This document shows, piece by piece, positions 24,125 through 35,605 of a stretch of DNA of 64,000 nt. The notes under the pieces are model-generated. The model did not search any database and was not told the origin of the DNA. It saw nothing but the letters and a program-made list of their open reading frames with translations. The stretch comes from Fistularia commersonii (taxonomy: Eukaryota > Chordata > Actinopteri > Syngnathiformes > Fistulariidae), in the NCBI GenBank assembly GCA_037954325.1, contig JBBMNZ010000015.1:15357501-15421500 (forward strand), given 5' to 3'. Each line of letters begins with the position of its first letter. Position 1 is the stretch's first letter. Position numbers and translations under genes: made by a program.

Positions 24125-24985
24125 GCTAATAGAGAAGTACAGAGAAGGCCAGCGGGAGCTGCTTTGTGTTTTTGTAGACCTAGAAAAAGCAATTGACAGG
24201 GTACCAAGAGAGGAGCTCTGATATTGTATGAGGAAGTCTAGAGTGGCAGAGAAGTATGTTGGACTGGTGCAGGACATGTATGCTAGCTGTGAGACAGTGG
24301 TGCGTGTGCTGTAGGGAAAACAGAGAATTTCGCAGTGGAGCTGGGACTCCACCAGAGATCAGCTCTGAGCCCCTTCTTGTTTGCAGTGGTGATGGACAGG
24401 CTGACAGATGAGGTTAGACAGTAATCTCCATGGACCATGATGTTTGCAGATGATATTGTGATCTGTAGTGAGAGCAGGGAACAAGTTGAAAAGAGGTGAA
24501 GAGACGGGTCCAAGCAGGTTAGAATAGGTGGAGAAAAGTGTCAGGGGTACTATGCGATGGAAGACTATCAGCCAGAATGAAAGAAAAGGTGTACAAGACA
24601 GTGGTGAGACCAGCGATGCTGTATGGACTAGAAACTGTTACAATGACAAGATGTTGAGGTTCACTTTGGGAGTGACCAGAATGGATAGGATCAGGAATGA
24701 GTCTATCAGAGGGACGGCACATGTTAGATGTTTTGGAGAGAAGGTCAGAGAAGCCAGACTGAGATGGTTGGGTCATGAATATATTGGTAGTTAGATGCCG
24801 GAATTGGAGCTGCCAGGCAGGAAGTCTAGAGGAAGACCAAAGAGAAGATTTATGGACGTAGTGAGAGAGGATATGAAGGCAGTCGGTGTGAGAGAGGAAG
24901 ATACAGAGAACAGGTTTAGATGGAGAAAGTTGATTCACAGTGACGACCCATGAAGGGAAAAGCCTAAAGGAGAAGAAGAGCAACT
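24125..24985 (+). pseudogene. LINE polymerase copy, internally deleted, with 3' end
   Basis: The plus strand begins within RT ('gagaagtacagagaaggccagcgggagctgc'). It carries the catalytic-Asp block (VFVDLEKAIDRVPREEL, then a stop TGA where family members have Trp), the HQxSAL-SPFLFAVVMDRLTD block and the FADD block. About 200 bases found in the 26.4-kb copy are missing after the ESREQVE block (junction near 24490). It resumes at 'gaaaagaggtgaagagacgggtccaag' and runs through the C-terminal blocks (LRFTLGVTRMDRIRNESIRG, VREARLRWLGH) to the family's 3' end ('gacccatgaagggaaaagcc...aaaggagaagaagag'). Several stops and frameshifts are present. Confidence 0.85.
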
Positions 24986-25334
24986 CTCCCTATCAGCACG
25001 TATCAAATGTACAGCAGACAGCAACAGGTGTAGATAATGAATGCGTGAACAAATGAATGAGGAACGTTTGTGACGCATTAAAACAAATGTCTCAAAATGT
25101 CTTTTTTAAACTAGTGCATCGGTGATGACGGGACAGACGTGGGGCCACCGGAACCCGAAAACATAGTGCTCCCGAACACATTTCCTGCAGGGGCCGTGGC
25201 GTAACAGGGAAAATTTAGGGCGGCGAAGGCGGCGGATAGAGAGAGAGACAGCAGATGATGGAAAGTTGAATGGTTCACATAACACTGCTTGAACTGTGTG
25301 TGAAAATTATGTGTGAGTGAGAGAAAATTTACTT

Positions 25335-25510
25335 TTCCAATAAACCACTGCTGTCTGCCTCTGCTCCAAGGTTTCTTCTGTTCAAGGCAGTTTTTCCTCA
25401 CCACTGTTGCCAAGCGCTGTAAATTTCTAAAGAGTGTGGTGTAGACCCGCTCTGTATGAAAAGTGCCCTGTTACAACTTCTATTATGAATCGGCACCCTA
25501 TAAATATACC
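25335..25510 (+). repeat. Teleost LINE/SINE tail repeat
   Basis: Reads 'ctgctccaaggtttcttctgttcaaggcagtttttcctcaccactgttgccaagcgctg', then 'aaagagtgtggtgtagacccgctctgtatgaaaagtgcc', then 'ttctattatgaatcggcaccctataaata'. This word order is shared by a 3'-tail repeat very common in teleost genomes. I do not assign it to a named family. Confidence 0.65.
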
Positions 25511-26085
25511 TGACGTGAACGGAATTTATGTAAACATCAATATATTTAAGTGCCGCAAATGACAGGATGACGGAAAGAGGTGGAGACGTAGACTTATGGT
25601 TCTGACACATCTGGGCAGACCTCGTGAAAAAAATCAAACACGAGGTCCTGAATTTGTTTTTTATTGCAATTATTAACTTTTAACGACATGGACCTACAAG
25701 CCAACTTCTAATAACTGAAGTACGAGCACTTATTTTCACATTGGCTCCTGATATTCATTTTAAGTGACTTGTGTGTTCATGAGAATATCCACTGTGCAAG
25801 GGACTTCCTTATAAATTGTTCCAATGTTCTATCAAATAGAGAAAACACTTGGGATTTTCTGTTTATTTATTAATTTGTGTTTTCATTTTCATTCTTCCCT
25901 TCCAATTTTTCTCTTTTTCTTTTTTAATACATTTTTCTCCACTGGGTTAATAACGCCACAAACAACTAAAACCTATTTGAGTGAGCCGCCTCAATGCATT
26001 GTCAGGATGACTTTTTTATAAATATTAACGGTTTAGCCAGCTCTATTCATTCAATAACACATAATAAAGATAAAGAACAACTTCT
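25511..26085. other. Intronic DNA, nothing recognised
   Basis: AT-rich unique sequence with no coding or repeat signal I can support. Confidence 0.45.
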
Positions 26086-26124
26086 TTTCGTGGCGACTGG
26101 ATTTGAATTTCTTCACTTGACGCC

Positions 26125-26175
26125 ATTTTCGCCAAGAATTCACCATGACCTGGGTGACTGAGAACCTCAACAGAA
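26125..26175 (+). mobile_element. Short Penelope-like 3'-end trace
   Basis: 'caagaattcaccatgacctgggtgactgagaacctc' resembles the 3' end of the element at 52150-52740 read in sense ('agaattcgacaacaatcaccgtgacccggatgaccgagaacctcc'). Short and diverged. Confidence 0.4.
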
Positions 26176-26410
26176 ATAAAGACTGTTAATAAATATATAA
26201 TTCAATGAATATATACATAAAATGTACGGCCCGACTAATTCGACAGAATTTATGACAACATTTCAGTGTGTCTCATACAATTCAACAGGATGAATAGGAA
26301 TACTGAATCGTGTACTTTGTGAATTCCTCTTCTGTAGAATCACAATTGTATATTTTTTTATCATTAGTCCTACTTTCTTTAGGAGGTTTGCATTTCAGCA
26401 AGGAACTCTC

Positions 26411-27035
26411 CAGAGGGAGCTGCATTGTATTTTTGTAGACCTTGAAAAAGCTATTGACAGGGTACCAAGAGACGAATTCTAGTATCGTATGAGGAAGTCT
26501 AGAGTGGCAGAGAAGTCTTGAGTGGCAGAGAAGTATGTTAGACTGGTGCAGGACATGTATGCTCGCTGTGAGACAGTGGTGCGGTGTGCTGTAGGGGTAA
26601 CAGCGAAGCTCAAGTTGGAGGTGGGACTCCATCAGGGATCAGCTCTGAGCCCCTTCTTGTTTGCAGTGGTGATGGACAGGCTGACAGATGAGGTTAGACA
26701 GGAATCTCCATGGACCATGATGTTTGCAGATGACTTTGTGATCTGTAGTTAGAGCAGAAAACAGGTAGAGAAAAATCTAGAGAGATGGAGGCATGCGTTG
26801 GAAAGGAGAGGGATGAAGGTTAGTCGCAGCAAGACAAAATATATGTGTGTGAATGAGAGGAACTCAGGTGGAACGGTGAGGCTACAGGGAGTGGAGATCA
26901 AGAAGTTGGAGGATTTCAGGTATTTGGGGTCAACAGTTCAGAGCAACGGAGAGTGCGGAAAAGAGGTGAAGTGACGGGTCCAAGCAGGTTGGAATGGGTG
27001 GAGAAAAGTATCAGGGGTACTACGTAATAGAAGAA
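26411..27035 (+). pseudogene. LINE reverse transcriptase copy, truncated at both ends
   Basis: The frame contains EKYVRLVQDMYARCETVVRC, GLHQGSALSPFLFAVVMDRL, QESPWTMMFADDFVICS and then a stop. After that come recognisable 'agagagatggaggcatgcgttggaaaggagag', MKVSRSKTKYMCVNERN and LQGVEIKKLEDFRYLGSTVQ blocks. An 18-base word (gagtggcagagaagt...) is duplicated near 26496-26533, which shifts the frame. It ends near 27035 at 'gtggagaaaagtatcaggggtactacg'. It retains the middle segment missing from the 24.1-kb copy. Confidence 0.86.
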
Positions 27036-27039
27036 GCCA

Positions 27040-29315
27040 GGAACTGTGTTACATTTGCTCGCCGGTGTTAAAGCAGAGGCCCGACCCGTTCCTGCAACAT
27101 CGCAGTTTGTTTCCGGGGGCTGCATCACTAAGCTGCCACCCATTGCCGGTATTATACGCTTCTGTTTCGGTAACCTAAAAGAAACCTCCTGAAAAGAGCC
27201 AAAGGGGTATGATTAGAGGGTCTGTTCAAATCTCTCCCGCTGCAGAGGTGAAAGAAACATGAAGGCACGAGAGCAGCCTTGGCAGTCCTCACAAGAAGAG
27301 GGATTTGAACCCCCGCGGAGTCCCGACACGCAGAATCAGGAACTTAAAACTACTGATTAAGAGGTCGTAAGAGAGATCGCTTGATTCGGAAGACATAAAA
27401 CAAGGAAGGGGAGAGAATGCTGCAGGTACGACTTGAATTTGGGAGCCGGTTGATTTAAAAAGATCCCCCCGGAGTTGTTGAAAGGTGCGAGCGCACATCT
27501 GAAGGGCTTTGCCGCTTTGACTTCCTGCGTTGCTGTTCGAGAAACAGGCTCCAGTCACTTGAGGGAGTTTCAGACTTTTTTTTTTTTTTTTTTTTCTCAG
27601 CGGCATCTACAAATACTGACTAGATGTGTGAAAGCACAACAAACACAACATTACATACCACTTATTGCTAATTTTAAAATTTAGACCGATAATAGAGGTT
27701 GGTATTCGACATGCCTGTTATCTCAGCACCATTACTCTGTCAAAGCAGAATGCACAGGCGTCATAAGCACCATCTGCTGCAGGCACCCAGTAGCGGTTTT
27801 GTGCCACTACGGATAAGATTTTCACCGGCGCAGCATTAAGGGAGGGACAGGGTTTATTCTCATCTCTTTTAAAACTAACTTGTGATTTCACGCTTTGGGG
27901 TGTTTAGCATACAGGGCGTCTCGCGTGGCTCTCGGCGAAGCATATTAACGAAGAGCGCTTGAGAATGTCAGGACAATAACTGTACGCTCCGGGTCGATGT
28001 CAAGTAACACCGATGGTGGATTCGGGATTATCATTCACCCAGGCGGGTTTACCGCTGATTTAATGCGAATCCGGCGCTCAGATCGGACTCCACGTCCTGC
28101 TTCGGCTTATTAGTAGCGCGTGTTTAAGCCGAAAACGTGAACGCCTTGTATACTTAACATGCATTACATTAATGAGCAAATCATTGACGCATGTCATTTG
28201 CGGCCCTTTAATGAAGGGCTCTTCTTCAGCGATGCATGTTTTGTATTTCGCCGCGGTCCTTTGACAAATCGCTCTCGCCGTAAAGCCCCCCCCCCCCGAC
28301 GCACGGGCCGCCGCGGGTCGATCCGTGTTGACACCAACTTTACGAGAGGCGCCTAATTGGTAAAACACCATTTAATGCCTGACTCGACTCGCTCCGAGCT
28401 TCGCTTTCATTTCCGCTGCCCGTCTTCGGCGAGGCCCGCGTCGTTTCAGGTTTGCCGTGTCAGAGCGGCTCCAGGTCAGTGCCCGCGATCTGGTAAACTG
28501 TAAATTACACAGAGCTTTTGCAATTTTTTTCACTGACTGCAGGAAATATTGAAATGCCTTTGCTGATCATTTCAGTGCTTGAGGATGATTCCAGCACCAC
28601 TGGAAAAAAAAAAAAAAAAAAAAAAGAAGGAATCCTTTCTTTGGTAATATTTTTGGTAGCCAAACATCTCTAGGCATATCTCCAAAAAATAAATAAAATA
28701 AATAACATAAATCCACTTGTCTGCAACAGTTTCCTCATTTAAAAGACTCTGCAGTGTGTTCATTCAAGAGTGAATTCGCTCGGCTTGCTTAGTTTGCTCT
28801 CTTTTCTGAAGAGAGATGGCGGCGGGGCGTGGTTTTGCAATGAAATTACAAATTAGATGTTTGAGAACTTCCATTCTGTAATTTCAGCAGAAAACCACCA
28901 TATTTAAGAATATAGGACCTACTTATTGCACCTCGAAAGGTATAACGTCGACCGACCGTTGTTGCTTGAATAGCACGTCATCATCTGCAAATAAACGTCC
29001 ACTCGGAAACACTGAAAACACAATTTTGTCCATGATAATACAAATTGCTCAAATGTTGATGTTTATTATGACCCCATAGCTGATCTGCTGCTTTGCCATG
29101 GGGATTAAAAAATGATTCTCTATATGAATAAGATCAAATCTGGGAGGATGTGGCTTCATTCTATAAAAATATCCTGTTATGCTTCATACCAGATTGACCA
29201 GTTGTGGTTTATCTACTTTATTTTTCAATTTTTTTCCACCGTCTTAACATGTCTCTTTAGTCCTTTCTTTTCTTCCTGAAGCCGAGCGATCGCTACGCTT
29301 TGGTTCCCTGTTTGC
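27040..29315. other. Intronic DNA without recognisable genes
   Basis: Mixed GC and AT stretches, poly-T at 27576-27594, a C run at 28288-28298 and poly-A at 28602-28625. No domain or repeat family found. Confidence 0.5.
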
Positions 29316-29318
29316 GCT

Positions 29319-29352
29319 GCTGTTCCGGCATCGGTACGACTGCCGGAACAGC
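29319..29352. repeat. Perfect 12-bp inverted repeat (stem-loop)
   Basis: GCTGTTCCGGCA arms (read as GC+TGTTCCGGCA at 29319-29330 and TGCCGGAACA+GC at 29341-29352) enclose a 10-base loop, TCGGTACGAC. The match is exact. No poly-U or coding context suggests a function. Confidence 0.85.
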
Positions 29353-30009
29353 GGGAGTGTGAACGGCGGGGTTTGTAAAGTAATCTACGAGGAGTTATTA
29401 ATTAAGTCTTTTTAGATGTATGCCCTTATCATTTAGCCCTGTATCGTTCACCTGCATCACCTGCACACTGAAAAACTAAATAAGTGTTAATTGCCTGGAA
29501 GGGTGGTCGGAGTGCACGAAACAGAAGGCGGACGAAAATAATACCGCTCCTATTCTCACATTCATTTTCAAACTGTCAATTAAAATGGTTCAACGGCCTG
29601 ATTTTGTTGCAGTTATAATGTCGTGCAAAGCAAATAAATAAGTACATAAATAAAGACTTTTTTTTTTTATTTAAAGGACTCAATTCCATTAGGCTCATTT
29701 TTATTTTCTGAATTTATTTCTTTGTTTTGGTAGCAGAGCAAATGGGATGCTTCACTATCAGTAGGCCGGAAAGCAACTTTACAACATTTTTTTAGGTGTT
29801 TTTTTTTTTTGCTTTATTAATACTGTATATCAAAGAAATGCCAAACGCCAAAGCTATTTATTATTAATAGCGTGGCCATACTTCTCAGCCCTCCCATCCC
29901 CAGTTCAAATATCCAGAATATCCAGTCAAAGAAACACTCTCTCGAGTCTGGCCAGGGATTTGAGACGAGTGTAATCATTTGAATAATATTTTTCTTTTTT
30001 TTTTTTTAA

Positions 30010-30125
30010 ACATAGAGAATTTCATGATTCCAAAAGAAGTTTAAATTGTAAAACCTGACATCCGTTCATTCAGTCTTTCATTCATTAATTCAATTAAAAT
30101 TTTAAATGTATAGCCATGTGTATAT
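30010..30125 (-). repeat. Single inverted relative of the 19.4-20.3 kb array spacer
   Basis: 'gtaaaacctgacatccgttcattcag ... cattcattaattcaat ... tatagccatgtgtatat' is the complement of the array spacer words ('gaacggatgtcaggttttgcaat', GAATGAATGAATG, 'atatatggccacgcat'). It has no adjoining MITE arm. Confidence 0.65.
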
Positions 30126-30129
30126 TTAT

Positions 30130-31919
30130 TCATTTTTATTTATTTATTTATTTATTTATTTTTATTTTTTCATCAATTCACGAAATGACTATCTGTTCTG
30201 TCGATTAAGCCAAACTCAAAAGTGTAGCATCCACTGTTTATTGTGAGGCAATGATGGACTTTCAAACCTGTGAACGCAGAGGTTTTCAGGCTACTTATTC
30301 ATTTATCTCCATATAAGTGTTTACACATTCTCCATTCACAGGACGCAAGTATGGTTGTAACTGTATGCACGATAAAACCCATTGCGAGTCGGCAGCCCCG
30401 GGGTTTCAAGCGACCTTTTTGTCACTCTGCATGTTATCTGCAGCGCACCGGACCAGGGTCGGCTTCAGGACGAGTGTGTGATACGCCGAGTAACACCTGT
30501 AGTTAAAAATCAGATTTTCCATGCGTACAGAGAACCGAAAAAAATAAAATAAAAAAACAGCCTTGCGGGGTTAAACAACACACACTTACACACAAATATT
30601 CCAGTCCAGCAAAGAGAAGAAAACACTTTTTTTTTTTTTTTTTTAAAAGACCAGAGGGCTGTTTTAATAAAGCTGGTTAGAAATGGCACACACACATATA
30701 CACACACACACATACACACACACAGACACACACACACACAATGATGTTTCAGTTGCAGCACAGATGAAACTGTTACACCATCAGTGTAATTTATGCCGTT
30801 ATGACTTTATCTGATCTGGCCTCCTGTTATTACATTATGAAGCCATTCGAAGAAAAGAAAAAAAAAGAAAGTAATTCGATTTCTTTAAATGTTATTGGAA
30901 CATCCTGCAGTAACGAAATGATGAGACGCCTCGCCGCGTGATGCCAGCGGTATAGAACGAGTTGTCGACGGCTTTGCGTTAGAAACTTCCCGCTGTGCCG
31001 GTAAAACCAGGGTGTGAAAGTTGAGATCTGTACGAGCCTGTACCAAAAGATATAATAAAACTCATACGTTTCGGATGGACCATCTCTGATAACAAGTAAG
31101 AAAGGCTTGGCTAAATTGCCACTATTGATTTTCCACAGTTAAACAGTGGATGTCAGAAATGCTTTACAACAGGTTGGTAGTTTTCCCGCTGCCGGACGGG
31201 CATTTATCACCGCGGCCATGTTGGGCTGTTTCAGCGGCCGGGCTTAAAGCCCGGTCGGACCTTTCAGGGTCGCGACGATCATTGGATGAAAGAGCGAATG
31301 CGTCCGAGGCGACGGGTCCGACCGTTTTTGTTAAAAAAAAAAAAAAAAAAAAACTCCGAAGCTTCCTTAAATGTTCCTCTCTCCAAACAAACACGGGGGA
31401 AGGCGATGCGCCCTTGACCGAGGAAATGAAATCCCAGCGGCGCCGGCGGAGCTGCTCTGTGGCGGCGGGAGGAGATTCAGGCGGAGCAGGACAGCTCTCC
31501 GGAGTAAAGGTGAAAGCGGTGATTCGGAAGCGGAGATGCTGGAGCGATCAGTTGTCTCTTCTTTGTAGAAAGTTCAAAACCAGAGGAGACAGTCTTTCCA
31601 AGAAGGGGAAGGGGGGAAAGAAAGTCTTTTTTTCTTATTTCTCCTTTTCACTATCAGCTTCACTTTCCAGATTTTCGAGTCTACATTTCGGTTTAACCTG
31701 ACCGATATGACGATCGGCCAAGACCGGACGACTCGCACCCGTCGGATTCGACGGGACTATGAAAGCCCGGGAGTCCCGGATGGCGTTTTTGGCGTTTTAA
31801 CGGCGAGATATGCAGTGAGAAAATCAGTTTTCCCAGAAACACAATCATGGACACTGCACATGGACAGCTTGTGATGCACCCCGAAAGGTAACACACACAA
31901 ACAAAACATTATGGGGCGG

Positions 31920-31952
<33 letters not shown>

Positions 31953-33860
31953 GTGGTGAATTTAATCTAAAGGTGCTATGAAACCACAAGGTGATGCAAG
32001 CGCTATATTTTTAGTTTCCGGGTAAAATCACCTCCGCTGAAGGTGTGTTTGTTTTTTTTTTTCTCAACTTCGGAGAAAAACTCAAAATGACCTTTCTATT
32101 CACGTCCCCGCTAATTTTCCGAGACGACGTATCTCAAAAGTGCAAAGTGAAATGTGGGGATTAAACCCGGTTCGCTTAGATCATTTAATATTTTATAATT
32201 GCACAAATTCAGAACATGAACACAGGTCCCAAATGTGATTAGCTGTGAAAAAACGGGGGCATCAACATGAAGCAAATTCATTAGAGCCAATGGTTTCAGC
32301 CACTTATTTGTCTAATGTGGTATGACATTCTTCCCAAATGACTCCAAGTCAGGTTTATCCATATTAATGAGCCTTCAGCCGGCAGACGGAGACACCCTTC
32401 TCGTCCGCCTTCCTTACTTGTCCTCGCTGAAATCTGGTTGCAATAATAAATCAAGGTCCTTATTAATCAACCGCACGTGGCCGTATCGGAGGCATTAAAA
32501 CCCGATATAAATCACAGGTATGAAAGCGGGGAGCGCAGATCCACGGGGTGCTCTGTAAATTAACGCCTCCGATTTTCACGTCGCCCTCCTCTTTTTTTTC
32601 CCCCGTCGACCGAAGCTAGAATTACGCGTCGTATCGTGACGGTCAGCTGTCCGATTCGCGCGATTTTGCATCGCGGCTCACTCCGCTTTGACGCCTGTCA
32701 ATAGATGTTGAGGAGACGGGTTGATTTCACGCGGCCCCGCGGTCGGAGACAGATGGGAGCGCCGCAAATGGTCTTCGGGCAGCAATAAACAAGTTGCTAA
32801 TCTGAACATTATCGCTGTCATGCAATGTCTGGTACATGATGTTCACGGGAAGGCGTTAACGCTGTGATCAACGCGTGAGCTGAGGCCGGCAGCCAAGTCC
32901 CATTTGACAAACATATTTATGGCATTCTGCTCCCGAATAACTGCGACGGCTCTACGGTTGAAGGAGAAGTCGCCCCGACCGGATTAGTTCGGTCTCCTTC
33001 CCGGGCCGCTATTTAAGAAACATTTTGAAGACAATGAAAAACAATTACTACATCAATTCCATCCTTGATGCTAAGTATAGCACCGCCGCGCTATCCTTGA
33101 GGCGGTGTTGGCCGGGGAACAGAATCAATAGGAGGCACTTTTCTCTGCCATATTCCTCCATTAGGAGGATCTGTTTCGTTAGAGGGCTGAGGGTTTGTGT
33201 CGAGGACCCGAGGAGAGGCGGGTGAATTAGGAATGATTTGCATGACCGTGGGGGTTGGTGGTGGTGCTGGTGGGTTGGCACTTCGGGTCGACAGATGGTC
33301 AGGGAGATCTTATTTCTCCAATGCGGGAGATCTGGAGTGAAACGGAACAAAAGCGTATCATGTGAGATTCTGATCGGCCTCGGACGGCGCATCCAAGCCT
33401 CACGTCGGTATTTAAATGTGAAAGCCGGCGGGGATGAAAGCGACGCCTTCTCTGGGCGACGAGTACCGTAGAAGGCCGAACAAGTAACCGAGACGCGATT
33501 TTGGCATTGAAACGGCAAAGGCAATCAGTTATGCTGAAATGAGGAGTTTTTATTACGCATTAAAGGTGTGAAACCGCTAGCTTTTAGCCGTCACCCTGTT
33601 GGATCCCACGGGTCAAAAATAACTGTCATGTCCTTTCGTTGTAATAAATGGCCGATCTCTGCAGACACATTAGTTGCAGCTCTCTTAAAAGTACGTATTG
33701 ATGTTCCAGTGCTCTTGGAGGAGACGGAGCCGCGGCAGCTTACGGACGGACGGCGGCCTTTGCCTCTCGCCGCGAAAACATCAAATACGGTCATTTCCAC
33801 CCGCAGAGTCATTCTTCTGCTTCCTCTCCATCTTTTCCCATCATCCCCCCCCCCCGACAT
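30130..33860. other. Intronic DNA with microsatellites; no gene recognised
   Basis: Holds (TTTA)n at 30127-30165, (CA)n at 30688-30742, poly-T at 30628-30644, poly-A at 31334-31353 and (GT)n at 31920-31949. A 183-codon open frame at 31150-31701 is Lys/Arg/Ser-rich, crosses the poly-A tract and has no recognisable domain. 32340-32900 is non-repetitive and moderately GC-rich, without a coding signature. Confidence 0.5.
31920..31949. repeat. (GT)n microsatellite
   Basis: Fifteen uninterrupted GT units. Confidence 0.9.
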
Positions 33861-33864
33861 CTAA

Positions 33865-34150
33865 AGCCATCAAACATCATGTCCTCTTCCTCTACGTCCA
33901 CGGTCTTCCTGCCTTGTAGCTCCACCCTCCGAATCATTCCACCGAGATCCTCACCGTCCCTCCTCTGTCCGTCTCCGAACCATCTGGGTCTAACTTCATC
34001 TCCAGATCATCTAACATGAGCCGTCCCTCTGATGGATCCGTCCCCGATCGGCTGAATCCTCCTCACTTGCAAAGAGATCCCTTACATCTCGGTGTCTGCC
34101 GCCTCCGGCTCTGCCGCCTTCCTTTTCCTCCACACCACGGTCTTTAAACC
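33865..34150 (-). pseudogene. Degenerate LINE C-terminal fragment
   Basis: The complement carries the word order of the polymerase C-terminus and 3' UTR seen at 24.6-24.98 kb: 'ttcctgccttgtagctccaccctc', 'gtctaacttcatctccagatcatctaacatgagccgtccctctgatgg', 'atcctcctcacttgcaaagagatccc'. No long frame survives, so this copy is old. Confidence 0.65.
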
Positions 34151-34805
34151 ATTAAATATATAGTTAACAGCATATGTATCCTCATAAAATACAAGGTTAA
34201 CATTACCGTTAGCGTCCATTAACACCGCAAAGAGTGGCTAAAAATGATTAATGTCTGTCTTTTTTTTTTTTCCCTCAATGTTTTGCAGTGATAAAACCTG
34301 AATGTCGTGGCAGATCTTCTCCTCGGAGTATTTCATGCAAGCACTTGTTAATAGGAGGGGTAGCGCCTTTAAGCCCGTCAAACGTGTTTCTAAGAAAAAC
34401 ACGTGGTTGCCTTACAGAGGTTATTAATTGTCTCTGATAATTAAATTAAGAAATACCTCCAGTCGACTAATATTTGAAAGCCGGTTTAAAACAAACCCTG
34501 TGATATCCATTTAGTGTCCGAAAATAAAAAAAAAAGATTGGGTGCTGTTTGTTATTCATCCGTATTTGTAAACATTACTGGTCATTTTTATTTCCAATAC
34601 ACGTCCATTCATAAAAAGCAATATTACACTTTCACAACAACTGTGTTTGGACAGATCCTGTCTCAGCGGAAGTCTTCCACGCATGATCCCTGTTTCACAC
34701 ACAAAACCATGACATTGAGGTATTTCTATTGAGGTCAGGAAAGCCAGATAACATCCATGTCTTTAAGAAAAGCGCTAATAGAATTTATTTATTTATTTAT
34801 TTATT

Positions 34806-34939
34806 TGTGATTTTAGGGCTTTCCTAAAGTAGAAAATTACAGGCATATCGGCCCTTGTACAAGATTAGATGCTTTCGTTCATTTTTCATTCATCTGTATT
34901 GGTAAATATGGAGAGGATTTGAGAGTAATGCGCAAATAT

Positions 34940-34970
<31 letters not shown>

Positions 34971-35240
34971 GTAATTTTAGGGCTTTCCTAAATTAAAAAT
35001 TACTGGCAAACTGGCCCTTGTACAAGATTAGATGCTTTTGCTCATTATTTATTCATCTGTATTGGTAAATATGGAGAGTAATTGAAAATAATGCGCAAAT
35101 AGTATTCATTTATTTTATTTTTTTTTTTTTGTGATATTAGGGCTTTCCTAAAGTAAAAATTATTGGCACACTGGCCCTTGTAGAAGATCAGATGCATTTG
35201 CTCATTATTTATTCCTCTGTATTGGTAAATATGGAGAGTA
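34806..35240. repeat. Three-copy tandem repeat, unit about 162 bp, each with an expanding A/T tract
   Basis: The unit begins 'tgtgattttagggctttcctaaag', includes 'ggcccttgtacaagattagatgctttcg' and 'ctgtattggtaaatatggagag...taatgcgcaaat', and ends in a T-rich tract. Starts are at 34806, 34970 and 35130. The T tract between copies 1 and 2 is about 30 long; the others are mixed TTTA/T. Confidence 0.88.
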
Positions 35241-35269
35241 TTTATTTATCTATTTATCGATTTGTTTGT

Positions 35270-35470
35270 TTTTATATATATTATACATTATAATTTCCCA
35301 CTTGTTATTGTTTATTTTTTTTAATTTATTTTAACCTTTTTTTTTTTATTTTATTTTTCTATTATTATCATTTTTACCTAGCTTGTCACTGTCTTGTCTA
35401 TATTTTGCAGCTGCTGCTGCAAAAAAAAAAGAATCCCAAGCATGGGATCAATAAAGTTCATCTCATCTCG
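35270..35470 (+). mobile_element. L2-like LINE 3' tail
   Basis: 'gctgctgctgcaaaaaaaaaagaatcccaagcatgggatcaataaagttcatctcatctcg' has the usual fish L2 tail form (…AGAATTTCCCC…GGGATCAATAAAG…ATCTCATCT). Confidence 0.65.
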
Positions 35471-35499
35471 TCCTTGGTAAGATTCAATTGTCATTCGTT

Positions 35500-35605
35500 C
35501 ATCATGTATTCCGCTTTTCCTGTGGCCGTTAAATCCCCGCCGTGAGTGGACGACGGGCAGGTTTCGACCTGGACGGGTCGCCAGTTCCGATCGCAGGGCC
35601 ACGTC
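35500..35605 (+). repeat. Degenerate fish interspersed repeat (right part)
   Basis: Contains 'ccgtgagtggacgacgggcaggtttcgacctggacgggtcgccagttc', resembling the 'ggcgacctgtccagggtgtaccc' end of the teleost repeat. Weak. Confidence 0.35.

Noticed and set aside
31150..31701. 183-codon open frame on the plus strand
   Set aside because: It crosses a 20-base poly-A tract (poly-Lys), has no recognisable domain or conserved motif, and sits in a GC-rich stretch where open frames arise by chance.
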